A DNA stretch of 64,000 nt from Rhodophyticola sp. CCM32 (GCF_004751985.1 NZ_CP038492.1:3596001-3660000); one strand, 5' to 3'. Shown: positions 13,634 through 24,356, numbered from the stretch's first letter. Made by a program: numbers and translations. Notes: generated by a model not told the origin, from the sequence alone.

Positions 13634-14104
13634 ATGTCCCGCCGTCACGCTGCCGAGAAGCGCGAAGTTCTGCCCGACGCCAAATTTGGTGACCGGGTCC
13701 TGACCAAATTCATGAACAACCTGATGATCGACGGCAAGAAATCCGTCGCTGAACGCATCGTCTACAACGCGTTTGACCGGGTTGAGGAAAAACTGAAACG
13801 CGCGCCCGTGGAAGTGTTCCACGAAGCGCTCGACAACATCAAACCCGCGCTGGAGGTTCGGTCCCGCCGGGTCGGGGGCGCCACCTATCAGGTGCCTGTC
13901 GAGGTCCGCCCTGAGCGCCGCGAGGCCCTGGCCATCCGCTGGTTGATCAATGCCAGCCGGTCGCGCAACGAAAACACCATGGAAGAGCGTCTGGCAGGGG
14001 AACTGATCGACGCCGTGAACGCGCGGGGCTCTGCCGTGAAAAAGCGCGAAGACACCCATAAAATGGCCGATGCCAACCGGGCATTCAGCCACTACCGCTG
14101 GTAA
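13634..14104 (+). CDS. rpsG: 30S ribosomal protein S7
   Basis: 156 aa. Primary 16S rRNA-binding protein that nucleates the 30S head; in many bacteria it also represses the str mRNA. The family start [10 protein letters not shown] and the conserved [19 protein letters not shown] segment are present. AGAGGAA lies just upstream of the ATG. Followed after 49 nt by fusA. Confidence 0.98.
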   Translation: MSRRHAAEKREVLPDAKFGDRVLTKFMNNLMIDGKKSVAERIVYNAFDRVEEKLKRAPVEVFHEALDNIKPALEVRSRRVGGATYQVPVEVRPERREALAIRWLINASRSRNENTMEERLAGELIDAVNARGSAVKKREDTHKMADANRAFSHYRW

Positions 14105-14153
14105 TCGTCGGGGGTTCCCGGCGTCTTCAATCTCTGTCTGAGGACTGACTCAA

Positions 14154-16271
14154 ATGGCTCGCGACTTTCCGCTCGACCGCTACCGCAACTTTGGGATCAT
14201 GGCCCATATTGATGCAGGCAAGACCACCTGCTCGGAACGGATTCTGTATTACACCGGCAAATCCCACAATATCGGGGAAGTGCATGATGGCGCGGCCACC
14301 ATGGATTGGATGGAGCAGGAGCAGGAGCGGGGCATCACCATCACCTCGGCGGCCACGACCACCTTCTGGGAACGGACCGAGGATGGCCAGTCGGCAGATA
14401 CCGAAAAGCACCGTCTGAACATCATCGACACCCCCGGCCACGTGGATTTCACGATTGAGGTTGAACGCTCGCTGGCGGTTCTTGATGGTGCTGTTGCCGT
14501 GCTGGACGCCAATGCCGGGGTTGAGCCGCAGACCGAAACCGTCTGGCGCCAGGCCGACCGCTACAAGGTGCCGCGGATTGTTTTCGTCAACAAGATGGAC
14601 AAGATCGGCGCCGATTTCTTCAATTGCGTTCACATGATCCAGGACCGTACCGGCGCAATCCCCGCCCCGGTTCAGATCCCGATCGGGGCCGAGACCGAGC
14701 TGGAAGGCATCGTTGACCTGATCACCATGGAAGAATGGGTCTGGGCCGGTGAAGACCTGGGCGCGACCTGGGAAAAACGCCCGATCCGCGACAGCCTGAA
14801 AGACACTGCCGAGGAATGGCGCGGCAAGCTGATCGAGACCGCCGTCGAAATGGATGACGACGCGATGATGGCCTATCTCGAAGGCGAAGAGCCCGATGTG
14901 GAGACCCTGCGCGCGCTGATCCGCAAGGGCACGCTGGCGATCAAGTTCATCCCGGTTCTGTGTGGCTCGGCCTTCAAGAACAAAGGCGTTCAGCCGCTTC
15001 TGAACGCGGTGATCGACTATCTGCCCAGCCCGCTGGATGTGGTGGATTACATGGGCTTCAAACCCGGTGACGAAACCGAAACCCGCGACATCGCGCGCCG
15101 CGCGGATGATGCGATGCCCTTTGCCGGTCTGGCATTCAAGATCATGAATGACCCGTTTGTCGGCTCATTGACCTTCACGCGCATCTATTCAGGCATGCTG
15201 AAAAAGGGCGACACGATGCTCAACTCCACCAAGGAGAAGAAAGAGCGTGTGGGCCGGATGATGATGATGCACTCGATCAACCGTGAAGAGATTGACGAGG
15301 CTTTTGCCGGTGACATCATCGCGCTGGCCGGTCTGAAGGACACCACGACCGGTGACACGATCTGCGATCCGCAGGATCCGGTGGTGCTGGAAACCATGAC
15401 CTTCCCCGATCCGGTGATCGAGATCGCCGTTGAGCCGAAGACCAAGGCCGACCAGGAAAAGATGTCGCAAGGTCTGCAACGTCTGGCCGCCGAAGACCCG
15501 TCTTTCCGGGTGGAGACCGATCTTGAATCCGGTCAGACCATCATGAAGGGCATGGGCGAATTGCATCTGGATATTCTGGTGGATCGTCTGAAGCGCGAAT
15601 TCAAGGTCGAGGCGAATATTGGTGCGCCGCAGGTGGCCTATCGGGAAACCATCGGCCATGAGGTCGAACATACCTACACCCACAAGAAACAGTCCGGTGG
15701 ATCGGGTCAGTTCGCCGAGGTCAAGATGGTCATCTCGCCGACCGAGCCGGGCGAGGGGTATTCCTTCGAGTCCAAAATCGTTGGCGGGGCGGTGCCCAAG
15801 GAATACATCCCCGGCGTGGAAAAAGGCATCAAATCGGTGATGGATAGCGGCCCTCTGGCAGGCTTCCCGGTGATCGACTTCAAGGTGGCCCTGATCGATG
15901 GCAAATTCCACGACGTGGACAGCTCGGTTCTGGCCTTTGAAATTGCCGCCCGCATGGGCATGCGCGAAGGCATGAAGAAAGCCGGGGCCAAGCTGCTGGA
16001 ACCGATCATGAAGGTCGAGGTGGTGACGCCCGAGGATTACACCGGTGGTATCATCGGCGATCTGACCTCGCGTCGCGGCCAGGTGACCGGGCAGGAGCCG
16101 CGCGGCAATGCGATTGCCATCGCTGCGATGGTGCCGCTGGCCAACATGTTCGGCTATATCAACACGCTCCGCTCCATGTCTTCGGGCCGGGCGCAGTTCA
16201 CGATGCAGTTCGACCATTACGATCCGGTGCCGCAGAACATCTCGGAAGAGATTCAGTCGCAATACGCATAA
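14154..16271 (+). CDS. fusA: Elongation factor G
   Basis: 705 aa translocation GTPase. The P-loop AHIDAGKTT is at residues 17-25, the switch region reads [10 protein letters not shown], then DTPGHVDF and NKMD follow in order. Domains II-V complete the normal length. No sign of a second, SpdB/EF-G2-type change. ATG 14154. An 84-nt gap with GC-rich hairpins separates it from tuf. Confidence 0.98.
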   Translation: MARDFPLDRYRNFGIMAHIDAGKTTCSERILYYTGKSHNIGEVHDGAATMDWMEQEQERGITITSAATTTFWERTEDGQSADTEKHRLNIIDTPGHVDFTIEVERSLAVLDGAVAVLDANAGVEPQTETVWRQADRYKVPRIVFVNKMDKIGADFFNCVHMIQDRTGAIPAPVQIPIGAETELEGIVDLITMEEWVWAGEDLGATWEKRPIRDSLKDTAEEWRGKLIETAVEMDDDAMMAYLEGEEPDVETLRALIRKGTLAIKFIPVLCGSAFKNKGVQPLLNAVIDYLPSPLDVVDYMGFKPGDETETRDIARRADDAMPFAGLAFKIMNDPFVGSLTFTRIYSGMLKKGDTMLNSTKEKKERVGRMMMMHSINREEIDEAFAGDIIALAGLKDTTTGDTICDPQDPVVLETMTFPDPVIEIAVEPKTKADQEKMSQGLQRLAAEDPSFRVETDLESGQTIMKGMGELHLDILVDRLKREFKVEANIGAPQVAYRETIGHEVEHTYTHKKQSGGSGQFAEVKMVISPTEPGEGYSFESKIVGGAVPKEYIPGVEKGIKSVMDSGPLAGFPVIDFKVALIDGKFHDVDSSVLAFEIAARMGMREGMKKAGAKLLEPIMKVEVVTPEDYTGGIIGDLTSRRGQVTGQEPRGNAIAIAAMVPLANMFGYINTLRSMSSGRAQFTMQFDHYDPVPQNISEEIQSQYA

Positions 16272-16355
16272 ACCCGGGTGGCGGGGGTTCCCCGCCCAAC
16301 CCACCACCCGCAGGGCGGATTTCCCGCCGATAGACAGCAAAGACAGGAGGCCATC

Positions 16356-17531
<1,176 letters not shown>

Positions 17532-17611
17532 AAGACCCTAAGGGTTCGACGAGGGGCGGCCATGGTGGCCGCTCCTCCTATCAACTCCAATTGCCTCGAA
17601 AGGCTGATAAC

Positions 17612-17926
17612 ATGGCAGTCCAAAGCCAAAATATCCGCATCCGGCTGAAGGCCTTTGACTATCGCGTTCTGGATGCCAGCACGCAAGAGATCGTCAATAC
17701 GGCCAAACGCACCGGTGCGCAGGTGCGCGGGCCGATCCCGCTGCCGAACAAGATTGAGAAGTTCACGGTCCTGCGCGGGCCCCATGTGGACAAGAAAAGC
17801 CGCGACCAGTGGGAAATTCGCACCCATAAGCGTCTTTTGGACATTGTTGACCCGACCCCGCAGACCGTGGACGCGCTGATGAAGCTCGACCTGGCTGCCG
17901 GTGTCGATGTCGAGATCAAAGTTTAA
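17612..17926 (+). CDS. rpsJ: 30S ribosomal protein S10
   Basis: 104 aa. Start [18 protein letters not shown] is one residue longer than the E. coli form; an upstream in-frame ATG at 17591 would add seven atypical residues. S10 is also NusE, the partner of NusB/NusG in antitermination. First gene of the S10 group; 80 nt after tuf, 13 nt before rplC. Confidence 0.97.
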   Translation: MAVQSQNIRIRLKAFDYRVLDASTQEIVNTAKRTGAQVRGPIPLPNKIEKFTVLRGPHVDKKSRDQWEIRTHKRLLDIVDPTPQTVDALMKLDLAAGVDVEIKV

Positions 17927-17939
17927 GGGGGTGACGGAT

Positions 17940-18791
17940 ATGTTGCGCTCTGGAGTGATCGCGAAAAAGGTGGGGATGACCCGCCTGTTCATGGAGGATG
18001 GCCGCCAGGTTCCGGTGACCGTTCTGCAACTGGACAAATTGCAGGTGGTGGCACAGCGCACGCCCGAGAAGGACGGCTATTCGGCGGTTCAGCTTGGCGC
18101 GGGCACGGCCAAGGCCAAACGCACAAGCGCGCCGATGCGCGGCCATTTCGCCGCCGCCAAGGTGGAGCCGAAGCGCAAGGTGGCCGAGTTCCGCGTGGCC
18201 AATGAAAACCTGATTGGCGTGGGGGAAGAGATCACCGCCAACCATTATTTTGAAGGCCAGTTCGTGGATGTCTCGGGCACCTCGATCGGTAAAGGCTTTC
18301 AGGGCGCGATGAAGCGGCATAATTTCGGGGGTCTCCGGGCCTCCCATGGTGTGTCGATCTCTCACCGTTCCCACGGGTCCACCGGCCAGTGCCAGGATCC
18401 GGGCAAGGTGTTCAAAGGCAAGAAAATGGCCGGCCATATGGGCGCGGCGCGGGTGACCACGCAGAACCTTCAGGTTGTGCGCACCGATGCCGACCGTGGC
18501 CTGATCATGATCAAGGGCGCGGTTCCCGGATCCAAAGGCGGTTGGGTGACGATCAAGGATGCGGTGAAAAAACCGTTCCCCGAGAACGCCATTCTGCCTG
18601 CCGCGCTGAAATCGGCCGCTGAGGAAGCCGCGAAAGCCGCAGAAGAGGCTGCCGCCGCCGCCGCCGCCGAGGCGGAAGCCGCCGCCGCTGCCGCCGCCGA
18701 GGCGGAACAGGCCGCGATGGAAGCCGCTGAATCCGACACCGCAACCGAGGCGCCTGCTGAGGAAGCCGAGAAGAAGGACGGTGAGGAATGA
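17940..18791 (+). CDS. rplC: 50S ribosomal protein L3 with long Ala/Glu C-terminal tail
   Basis: 283 aa against about 210 in E. coli. Residues 1 to about 215 are the normal L3 fold ([43 protein letters not shown] split by a few residues). The rest is an Ala/Glu repeat tail encoded by GCC-rich DNA around 18620-18780, with 'AEAEAAAA' units; such tails are common on L3 in this family of bacteria, and the repeat DNA is prone to slippage. ATG at 17940 follows AAGGGGGTGA. Stop overlaps the rplD start by 4 nt (ATGA). Confidence 0.97.
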   Translation: MLRSGVIAKKVGMTRLFMEDGRQVPVTVLQLDKLQVVAQRTPEKDGYSAVQLGAGTAKAKRTSAPMRGHFAAAKVEPKRKVAEFRVANENLIGVGEEITANHYFEGQFVDVSGTSIGKGFQGAMKRHNFGGLRASHGVSISHRSHGSTGQCQDPGKVFKGKKMAGHMGAARVTTQNLQVVRTDADRGLIMIKGAVPGSKGGWVTIKDAVKKPFPENAILPAALKSAAEEAAKAAEEAAAAAAAEAEAAAAAAAEAEQAAMEAAESDTATEAPAEEAEKKDGEE

Positions 18792-19408
18792 AACTCGACG
18801 TGATCAAACTGGACGGCAAGAAAGCCGGTTCCGTCGATCTGGGCGAAGATATCTTCGGCTTGGAACCGCGTGCCGACATTCTGCACCGTGTGGTCCGCTG
18901 GCAGCGCAACAATGCGCAGGCCGGCACCCATAAGGTCAAGACCCGGTCCGAGGTGAGCTATTCCACCAAGAAGATCTATCGCCAGAAAGGCACCGGCGGC
19001 GCCCGCCACGGCGCCCGCTCGGCCCCGATCTTCCGTGGTGGCGGCGTCTATAAAGGCCCGGTTGTCCGCAGCCATGGCCATGATCTGACCAAGAAGTTCC
19101 GCAAACTTGGCCTGAAGCACGCGCTTTCGGCGAAGATGGCGGAAGGCTCGCTGGTCATCATCGACAATGCCGATCTGGATGCCCCCAAGACCGGTGCGCT
19201 GGCCAAACAGGTCAAAAGCCTTGGCTGGAAACGCGCATTGATCATCGACGGCGCCGAGGTGAATGAAAATTTCGCCATGGCCGCACGCAATATCGAAGGT
19301 CTCGATGTGCTGCCGTCGATGGGCGCAAATGTCTATGACATCCTCAAACGTGACACCCTGGTGCTCACCAAAGCGGGTGTCGAAGCACTGGAGGCTCGCC
19401 TGAAATGA
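18788..19408 (+). CDS. rplD: 50S ribosomal protein L4
   Basis: 206 aa. L4 lines the peptide exit tunnel; its loop [22 protein letters not shown] is recognisable at about residues 62-83. In gammaproteobacteria L4 autoregulates the S10 operon; here such control is not visible. Overlaps rplC and rplW by 4 nt each, so translation is coupled. Confidence 0.98.
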   Translation: MKLDVIKLDGKKAGSVDLGEDIFGLEPRADILHRVVRWQRNNAQAGTHKVKTRSEVSYSTKKIYRQKGTGGARHGARSAPIFRGGGVYKGPVVRSHGHDLTKKFRKLGLKHALSAKMAEGSLVIIDNADLDAPKTGALAKQVKSLGWKRALIIDGAEVNENFAMAARNIEGLDVLPSMGANVYDILKRDTLVLTKAGVEALEARLK

Positions 19409-19701
19409 GCACAGACGCATCCCATTACGACGTGATCCGCAAGCCGGTCATCACCGAGAAGGCCACCATGGCGTCCGAACAGAACGCCGTGGTCTTCGAG
19501 GTGGCAATCGACGCGAACAAACCACAGATCAAGGAGGCGGTTGAAACCCTCTTTGGTGTGAAGGTCAAAGCGGTCAACACCACAATCACCAAAGGCAAAT
19601 CCAAACGGTTCCGGGGCCAGCTCGGCCGCCGCAAGGACGTGAAGAAAGCCTATGTGACCCTTGAAGAGGGCAACACGATTGATGTGAGCACGGGTCTTTA
19701 A
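19405..19701 (+). CDS. rplW: 50S ribosomal protein L23
   Basis: 98 aa. L23 sits at the exit-tunnel mouth and docks trigger factor and SRP. Conserved segments [11 protein letters not shown] near the start and [22 protein letters not shown] near residues 64-85 are clear. In most bacteria rplB follows directly; here a terminator and 2.4 kb of inserted DNA come first. Confidence 0.98.
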   Translation: MSTDASHYDVIRKPVITEKATMASEQNAVVFEVAIDANKPQIKEAVETLFGVKVKAVNTTITKGKSKRFRGQLGRRKDVKKAYVTLEEGNTIDVSTGL

Positions 19702-19726
19702 GTTTCGAGATCAGGTGTGAAGATTG

Positions 19727-19760
19727 AAGCCCCGGCTGCGTGAGCGGTCGGGGTTTTTGA
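19727..19760 (+). terminator. Terminator after rplW
   Basis: AAGCCCCG ... CGGGGTTTTT: a short GC stem extended by A-T pairs and followed by five T. It would stop transcription from the str promoter before the inserted toxin-antitoxin genes, which means rplB and later genes need their own promoter. It may also act for the minus-strand gene ending at 19792. Confidence 0.75.
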
Positions 19761-19791
19761 TTCCGGTGGGCGGTTGTCAAGAGATGCTTAT

Positions 19792-20181
19792 TCAACAGCC
19801 AAAGTATTGTTTGATTTTAAGCGGTGTGTCTGGCGATAAACACACCCCACCTTCTACCCTACTAAAGACTTCTTCACCGATATTGGGCTGACGTAGCAGG
19901 ATACTTGAATTCAATCCTTTGCGGATTCTATCTGCTTCGACAAGCAACGATTTGGCATAAAATACATAAGACAAATGCTGTATGAAGTCATGGTCGCCCT
20001 GATCAAGCTCGCAGGTGGTATCGCAACCGTCATAAAAGGTGCACACCGGCACCAAGAGGTTCAAACCTAGGTGGCAAGTGTCGTTGCAAACAACGTGCAA
20101 GTGCTTTTTTGCTAAGTTGTTACTAGGACCGGAAGGGACAAGTAACGTGTTTTTACGGAAGATTATCCGATTGCCAATCAA
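19792..20181 (-). CDS. Putative toxin partner of Panacea antitoxin
   Basis: 129 aa, directly downstream of and overlapping the Panacea-domain gene (TTGA overlap at 20178-20181), with a TTG start. Visible motifs are LLVPSGPSNN near the start, KKHLHVVCNDTC, LLVPVCTF, and GDHDFIQHLSYVFYAKS in the middle, with six cysteines in all. I recognise these motifs as a recurring small protein family without a firm name; the short beta-rich start recalls the SH3-like MazF/PemK fold, but that is a guess. Panacea antitoxins neutralise unrelated toxins encoded next to them, so context makes toxin the leading idea. Low-GC for this genome. Confidence 0.55.
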   Translation of the reverse strand: MIGNRIIFRKNTLLVPSGPSNNLAKKHLHVVCNDTCHLGLNLLVPVCTFYDGCDTTCELDQGDHDFIQHLSYVFYAKSLLVEADRIRKGLNSSILLRQPNIGEEVFSRVEGGVCLSPDTPLKIKQYFGC

Positions 20182-20729
20182 AGACGAGCAAACACATTGG
20201 CTGCGCGGTTCACGCTTTCGAGTTCTTTTGCCCTTTCAATAGGGTTCTCTAATCCAACCGCTGTCATGATCCGGTCCAATGGGATCGGTGTAGATGAGCC
20301 ATTGGGATCTTGCCATTCCGCAATGTGATTATGCGTCCAATCAGCAAGATCAAATCGGTCGAAGTGCCCGAATTGGTCCCAAGTGCTTTCGAGCATCTCC
20401 AAATCGCCTTCGCTGAGAGAGGATAGGTGATCAGTAGTGAGGTCTTTTTGCACCACACCGACATCGTTATTCGCGCGATCACGTAGATACTCAGACCAAC
20501 CACCGTCGTCGCGATAGGCACCGTTGAGGTAGTTGAGTGTCACAGAATTGACTGGTCCATGCGGCATCGAAACCCGGGCTTCATCTTGAATTGGATGTCC
20601 GCGTGTCCGCACGCTCTCGCGATCAGCAAGGTAAACCAGTTTCACGACCTTAAGCACATTGATCGAACCGCCTTCTTGCATTGCAAAGAAGGCGACAGTC
20701 TGGGCGGCTTTTTGGGGATCGTACGGCAT
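20178..20729 (-). CDS. Panacea-domain (SocA-like, DUF4065) antitoxin
   Basis: 183 aa. The N-terminal half matches the Panacea domain: YDPQKAAQTVAFFAMQEGG, then INVLKVVKLVYLADRES, then the proline-containing PHGPVNSVTLNYLNG. These proteins act as antitoxins for many toxin types; Caulobacter SocA is one that delivers its toxin to ClpXP. I chose ATG 20729 (MPYDPQKA) because AGAGGAAAG lies about 9 nt upstream; a TTG at 20756 would add nine residues. First gene of a two-gene minus-strand operon inside the S10 cluster. A weak promoter TTGCCT-N17-CATATT precedes it on the minus strand. Confidence 0.8.
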   Translation of the reverse strand: MPYDPQKAAQTVAFFAMQEGGSINVLKVVKLVYLADRESVRTRGHPIQDEARVSMPHGPVNSVTLNYLNGAYRDDGGWSEYLRDRANNDVGVVQKDLTTDHLSSLSEGDLEMLESTWDQFGHFDRFDLADWTHNHIAEWQDPNGSSTPIPLDRIMTAVGLENPIERAKELESVNRAANVFARL

Positions 20730-20860
20730 AATCTTATATCTTTCCTCTATTTTCAATATGTGCGTCTAGTCTTCGTCAGGCAATACATGTGCTAACAAAA
20801 GTGAATAAGCTGTTGCTGCATGGTTTGCTTGTGCTCGTTCCGCTCCGCCCCTCGCCCCTT

Positions 20861-21035
20861 CCCCCATCCCCTAACAGACCCCACCGGCAAGGCCCCGGAT
20901 TCGTCCGAGGTTCTGCTTTTGGTCGTATGGTCACAAAATTCGGGGACCTCAGGGTCCCTATATATCAAGAGACGGGATCAACCTCCCGCAATGCAAACGG
21001 AAGACAGAAAGCATGTTCTGATCGACCGTTCGGGG
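20861..21035 (+). repeat. Duplicated rplB leader plus truncated rplB 5' end (left copy)
   Basis: By eye nearly the same as 21973-22198, the true rplB leader and gene start. The match runs through the leader hairpin, the AGACGGGATCAACCTCCCGC segment and the start ATG at 21013. Then 46 bp of rplB (22130-22175 in the right copy) are missing, and the match resumes with TTCTGATCGACCGTTCGG. The reading frame stops after two codons. The left hairpin (20893-20910) has a mismatch that the right one lacks. This is a dead copy that lies just upstream of vapBC. The 104 bp between it and the Panacea gene hold only that gene's promoter region. Confidence 0.9.
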
Positions 21036-21044
21036 TTTGCTGGC

Positions 21045-21075
21045 TTGATTTTCGATAAGTTCAGACTTAGCTAAG
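21045..21075 (+). promoter_or_regulatory. Candidate vapBC promoter and palindrome
   Basis: TTGATT (21045-21050), 17 nt, TAGCTA (21068-21073). The -10 region is inside the perfect palindrome CTTAGCTAAG (21066-21075), 28 nt before the antitoxin start. Antitoxin-toxin complexes of the Phd/YefM type bind such palindromes to repress their own promoter. The -10 match is weak. Confidence 0.4.
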
Positions 21076-21102
21076 ACTTAGTCAACACTTTGGGAGCCGC
21101 TC

Positions 21103-21333
21103 ATGCAAGCCTCCGTCCATGAAGCCAAGACGAACCTGTCGAAACTGCTCGAAGCGGTCGAGCGGGGGGAGCGGGTTGTGATCACGAAATACGGGAAACC
21201 GGCGGCGGAATTGATCCCGGCGCGGAAGAAGACGGTACGCTTTGGCATTCTGAAAGACAAAATTGGCGAAATCCCGGACAGCTTCTTCGAGCAGATGTCC
21301 GAGGAAGAGTTGCGCCTGTGGGAAGGCGGCTGA
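21103..21333 (+). CDS. Phd/YefM-type antitoxin (VapB role)
   Basis: 76 aa. Starts MQASVHEAKTNLSKLLEAVERGE and continues VVITKYGKPAAELIP, the classical Phd/YefM N-terminal DNA-binding fold; the C-terminal third (about residues 50-76) is acidic and would wrap the toxin. The stop overlaps the toxin start (TGATG at 21331-21335). Antitoxin of the PIN-domain RNase encoded next. Confidence 0.88.
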   Translation: MQASVHEAKTNLSKLLEAVERGERVVITKYGKPAAELIPARKKTVRFGILKDKIGEIPDSFFEQMSEEELRLWEGG

Positions 21334-21719
21334 TGCCACTGCTGTTGGACACCGGTCCATTTGCGATGCTGCTGTTGGAGAGCGCTCGCATGAAACCGGA
21401 GGTGCGAATCCTTATTAAGAAAAGCAATGCCGTTCTGGTGTCTGCCATCTCGTTTTACGAAATCGCGCAGAAGTCGCGATTGGGTAAGTGGCCTGAGATG
21501 GAGCCGTTCATGGACGAGCTTGAAACCAGCGCATTGGCCAGTGGCTTGGAGCTTCTGCCTATGTCAGCGGATTTGTGCTTGAAAGCCGCCCTGCTGGACT
21601 GGCCCCACCGCGATCCGTTCGACCGGATAATCGCGGCGACTGCATTGCGGGAGAGGGTGCCGCTGGTGTCGTCGGATGCCGCGTTTGATGCGGCGGGGGT
21701 GGAGCGAATTTGGGATTAG
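21333..21719 (+). CDS. PIN-domain toxin (VapC family ribonuclease)
   Basis: 128 aa. The four acidic positions expected of a PIN nuclease are visible: D6 (LLLDTGPF), E43 (SFYEIAQKS), D94/D97 (HRDPFDRIIAATAL) and D115 (SSDAAF). VapC toxins usually cut tRNA or rRNA and halt translation. ATG at 21333 overlaps the antitoxin stop; a GTG at 21318 would add five residues. Encoded within the ribosomal protein cluster, upstream of rplB. All key residues are present, so probably active. Confidence 0.9.
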   Translation: MPLLLDTGPFAMLLLESARMKPEVRILIKKSNAVLVSAISFYEIAQKSRLGKWPEMEPFMDELETSALASGLELLPMSADLCLKAALLDWPHRDPFDRIIAATALRERVPLVSSDAAFDAAGVERIWD

Positions 21720-21752
21720 GAGTTTAACTGCGCCCGGAATCAAGCCGAAGGC

Positions 21753-21895
21753 GCCGGGCGAGCGCCTGCCCGTTCCGGCGGGCTGGCGCTTCTGCGACCA
21801 TTGCGTATGCTATCATGGGATAGGGGGGCTTGGCTGGCGTTAATCACCTCACATATCTGTAGCAGCGCCATCCCACGGGCAGGCGCTCGCCCGGC
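21753..21895. repeat. 21-bp perfect inverted repeat with 101-bp spacer
   Basis: GCCGGGCGAGCGCCTGCCCGT at 21753-21773 (written here as arms GCCGGGCGAG + CGCCTGCCCGT) is the exact reverse complement of 21875-21895. Between the arms is an extended -10 element TGC-TATCAT (21808-21816), a possible start for the rplB transcript, with no good -35. The unit could be a small mobile-element remnant or a transcribed hairpin. It lies between the VapC toxin gene and the intact rplB leader. Confidence 0.6.
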
Positions 21896-21972
21896 TTGTG
21901 TTGCGACCCGTTGAATCCGCACGGTAAAGCTGCCCAATCCGTTGACTTCCCGCCAGCGCCACTTGACCCCCC

Positions 21973-22126
21973 CACCCCCATCCCTTAACAGACCCCATCG
22001 GCAAGGCCCCGGATTCGTCCGGGGTTCTGCTTTTGGTCGCAAGGCCACAAAATTCGGGGACCTCCGGGGCCCTACATATCAAGAGACGGGATCAACCTCC
22101 CGCAAAGCAAACGGAAGACAGAAAGC
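21973..22126 (+). promoter_or_regulatory. rplB leader (right, intact copy)
   Basis: Contains a perfect 7-bp hairpin CCCCGGA-TTCG-TCCGGGG (22007-22024) followed by TTCTGCTTTT, which has the shape of an intrinsic terminator or attenuator, then a second region GGGACCTCCGGGGCCC. The ribosome binding region precedes ATG 22127. Matches the left copy at 20861-21015. Since rplW ends in a terminator, some part of this leader or the DNA just upstream must carry the promoter for rplB to rplP. No convincing -35/-10 pair was found. Confidence 0.55.
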
Positions 22127-22969
22127 ATGGCACTCAAGTCGTATAAGCCGACGACGCCGGGCCAGCGTGGGCTGGTTCTGATCGACCGTTCGGAGCTTTG
22201 GAAAGGCCGCCCGGTCAAATCCCTCACCGAGGGTTTGACCAAGAATGGCGGCCGGAACAACACCGGACGGATCACGATGCGCCGCAAGGGCGGTGGCGCG
22301 AAGCGTCTGTATCGGATCGTTGATTTCAAACGCAACAAGATGGATGTATCCGCAACCATCGAGCGGATCGAATATGACCCCAACCGCACCGCCTTCATCG
22401 CGCTGATCCGCTATGAAGATGGCGAACAGGCCTATATCCTGGCGCCGCAGCGTCTGGCGGTTGGCGATCAGGTCGTCTCTTCCGCCAAGGCGGATATCAA
22501 GCCGGGCAACGCGATGCCGTTCTCGGGCATGCCGATCGGCACGATCATCCACAATATCGAGATGAAGCCCGGCAAGGGTGGCCAGATCGCGCGGGCCGCC
22601 GGCACTTATGCGCAATTCGTGGGCCGCGACGGTGGCTATGCGCAGATCCGGCTTTCCTCGGGCGAACTGCGCCTGGTCCGCCAGGAATGCATGGCCACGG
22701 TTGGCGCGGTGTCGAACCCCGACAACTCGAACCAGAATCTCGGCAAGGCGGGCCGCAACCGGCACAAGGGCATCCGCCCCTCTGTCCGTGGTGTGGTGAT
22801 GAACCCCGTCGATCACCCCCATGGTGGTGGTGAGGGCCGGACATCCGGCGGCCGTCATCCGGTATCGCCCTGGGGCAAGCCCACCAAAGGCGCCCGGACC
22901 CGCAACAAGAACAAAGCGTCGTCGAAGCTGATCATCCGCTCGCGCCACGCCAAGAAGAAGGGGCGCTAG
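22127..22969 (+). CDS. rplB: 50S ribosomal protein L2
   Basis: 280 aa. Needed for subunit joining and the peptidyl transferase centre. The C-terminal catalytic-centre segment [17 protein letters not shown] is intact near residues 222-238. Start [15 protein letters not shown]. It heads a shortened S10 block (rplB-rpsS-rplV-rpsC-rplP), with a partial duplicate of its 5' end 1.1 kb upstream. Confidence 0.98.
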   Translation: MALKSYKPTTPGQRGLVLIDRSELWKGRPVKSLTEGLTKNGGRNNTGRITMRRKGGGAKRLYRIVDFKRNKMDVSATIERIEYDPNRTAFIALIRYEDGEQAYILAPQRLAVGDQVVSSAKADIKPGNAMPFSGMPIGTIIHNIEMKPGKGGQIARAAGTYAQFVGRDGGYAQIRLSSGELRLVRQECMATVGAVSNPDNSNQNLGKAGRNRHKGIRPSVRGVVMNPVDHPHGGGEGRTSGGRHPVSPWGKPTKGARTRNKNKASSKLIIRSRHAKKKGR

Positions 22970-22972
22970 ATC

Positions 22973-23251
22973 ATGTCGCGTTCTGTCTGGAAGGGTCCTT
23001 TTGTCGACAGCTATGTCCTCAAGAAGGCCGAAAAATCCAAGGAATCCGGTCGCAACGAGGTCATCAAGATCTGGTCGCGCCGCTCCACCATCCTGCCCCA
23101 GTTCGTGGGCCTCACCTTTGGGGTCTATAATGGTCGCAAACATATCCCGGTCAGCATTTCCGAGGATATGATCGGTCAGAAATTCGGGGAATATTCGCCC
23201 ACGCGGACCTATTACGGTCACGCCGCCGACAAAAAGGCGAAACGAAAATGA
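22973..23251 (+). CDS. rpsS: 30S ribosomal protein S19
   Basis: 92 aa. Starts [21 protein letters not shown] and ends in the basic tail typical of S19, which binds 16S rRNA in the head with S13. Three nt after rplB, and its stop overlaps the rplV start by 4 nt (23248-23251). Confidence 0.98.
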   Translation: MSRSVWKGPFVDSYVLKKAEKSKESGRNEVIKIWSRRSTILPQFVGLTFGVYNGRKHIPVSISEDMIGQKFGEYSPTRTYYGHAADKKAKRK

Positions 23252-23640
23252 GCAAGGATAAGAACCCCCGCCGCGTGGCGGAAAACGAAGCCATGGCCAA
23301 GGCCCGCATGCTGCGCACAAGCCCGCAGAAGCTGAACCTTGTGGCGCAGATGATCCGGGGCAAGAAGGTTGAAAAGGCGCTGGCCGATCTGACCTTCTCG
23401 AAAAAGCGGATCGCGGCAGATGTGAAGAAATGCCTTCAATCCGCCATCGCCAATGCCGAAAACAACCATAACCTGGATGTGGATGATCTGGTCGTTGCCG
23501 AGGCTTATGTCGGCAAGAACCTGACCCTGAAACGCGGGCGTCCGCGGGCACGGGGCCGGTTTGGCAAGATCATCAAGCCGTTCAGCGAGCTGACCATCAC
23601 GGTCCGCCAGGTCGAAGATATCGTCGGGGAGCAAGCGTAA
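23248..23640 (+). CDS. rplV: 50S ribosomal protein L22
   Basis: 130 aa, slightly longer at the N-terminus than E. coli L22 ([20 protein letters not shown] before the shared [18 protein letters not shown]). L22 lines the exit tunnel; its beta-hairpin loop reads [14 protein letters not shown]. No deletion of the type linked to macrolide resistance is apparent. Overlaps its neighbours by 1-4 nt. Confidence 0.97.
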   Translation: MSKDKNPRRVAENEAMAKARMLRTSPQKLNLVAQMIRGKKVEKALADLTFSKKRIAADVKKCLQSAIANAENNHNLDVDDLVVAEAYVGKNLTLKRGRPRARGRFGKIIKPFSELTITVRQVEDIVGEQA

Positions 23641-24344
23641 TGGGTCATAAGGTCAATCCGATCGGCATGCGCCTGCAGGTGAACCGCACCTGGGACAGCC
23701 GCTGGTATGCCGATACCAAGGATTACGGAAATCTTCTGCTGGAAGATATCCGTATGCGCGCGTTTATCGCGGAAGAGTGCAAACAGGCGGGTGTGTCCCG
23801 TGTGATCATCGAGCGTCCGCACCGCAAGTGCCGCGTCACGATCCACACGGCGCGCCCGGGCGTCATCATCGGCAAGAAAGGCGCAGATATCGAAACCCTG
23901 CGCCGCAAGCTTGCCGCCATGACCGACAGCGAGTTGCACCTGAACATCGTCGAGGTGCGCAAGCCCGAGCTTGACGCGGCCCTGGTCGCCGAAAGCATCG
24001 CGCAGCAGCTTGAGCGCCGGGTGTCGTTCCGCCGTGCGATGAAACGGTCGGTTCAGAACGCGATGCGCATGGGGTCACTTGGCATTCGCGTGAATGTCGC
24101 GGGTCGTCTTGGCGGTGCCGAGATTGCACGGACCGAATGGTATCGCGAGGGCCGGGTGCCGCTGCACACGCTGCGCGCGGATATCGACTATGCCCATGCA
24201 GAAGCGAAAACCGCCTATGGTATCATCGGCATCAAAGTCTGGATCTTCAAAGGCGAGATCATGGAGCACGACCCGTCGGCCCGTGATCGCAAGCATCAGG
24301 AGCTTCAGGAAGGTGGCGGCCCACGTCCGCGCCGCGACCGTTAA
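23640..24344 (+). CDS. rpsC: 30S ribosomal protein S3
   Basis: 234 aa. KH domain signature [14 protein letters not shown] at about residues 76-90. S3 helps form the mRNA entry channel and helicase activity. Start [22 protein letters not shown] is canonical. Start codon overlaps the rplV stop by one base; rplP follows after 12 nt. Confidence 0.98.
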   Translation: MGHKVNPIGMRLQVNRTWDSRWYADTKDYGNLLLEDIRMRAFIAEECKQAGVSRVIIERPHRKCRVTIHTARPGVIIGKKGADIETLRRKLAAMTDSELHLNIVEVRKPELDAALVAESIAQQLERRVSFRRAMKRSVQNAMRMGSLGIRVNVAGRLGGAEIARTEWYREGRVPLHTLRADIDYAHAEAKTAYGIIGIKVWIFKGEIMEHDPSARDRKHQELQEGGGPRPRRDR

Positions 24345-24356
24345 GGAGTAGATGAG

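Noticed and set aside
21013..21021. Possible second rplB start
   Set aside because: The left leader copy has a 46-bp loss and stops after two codons, so no L2 product can be made.
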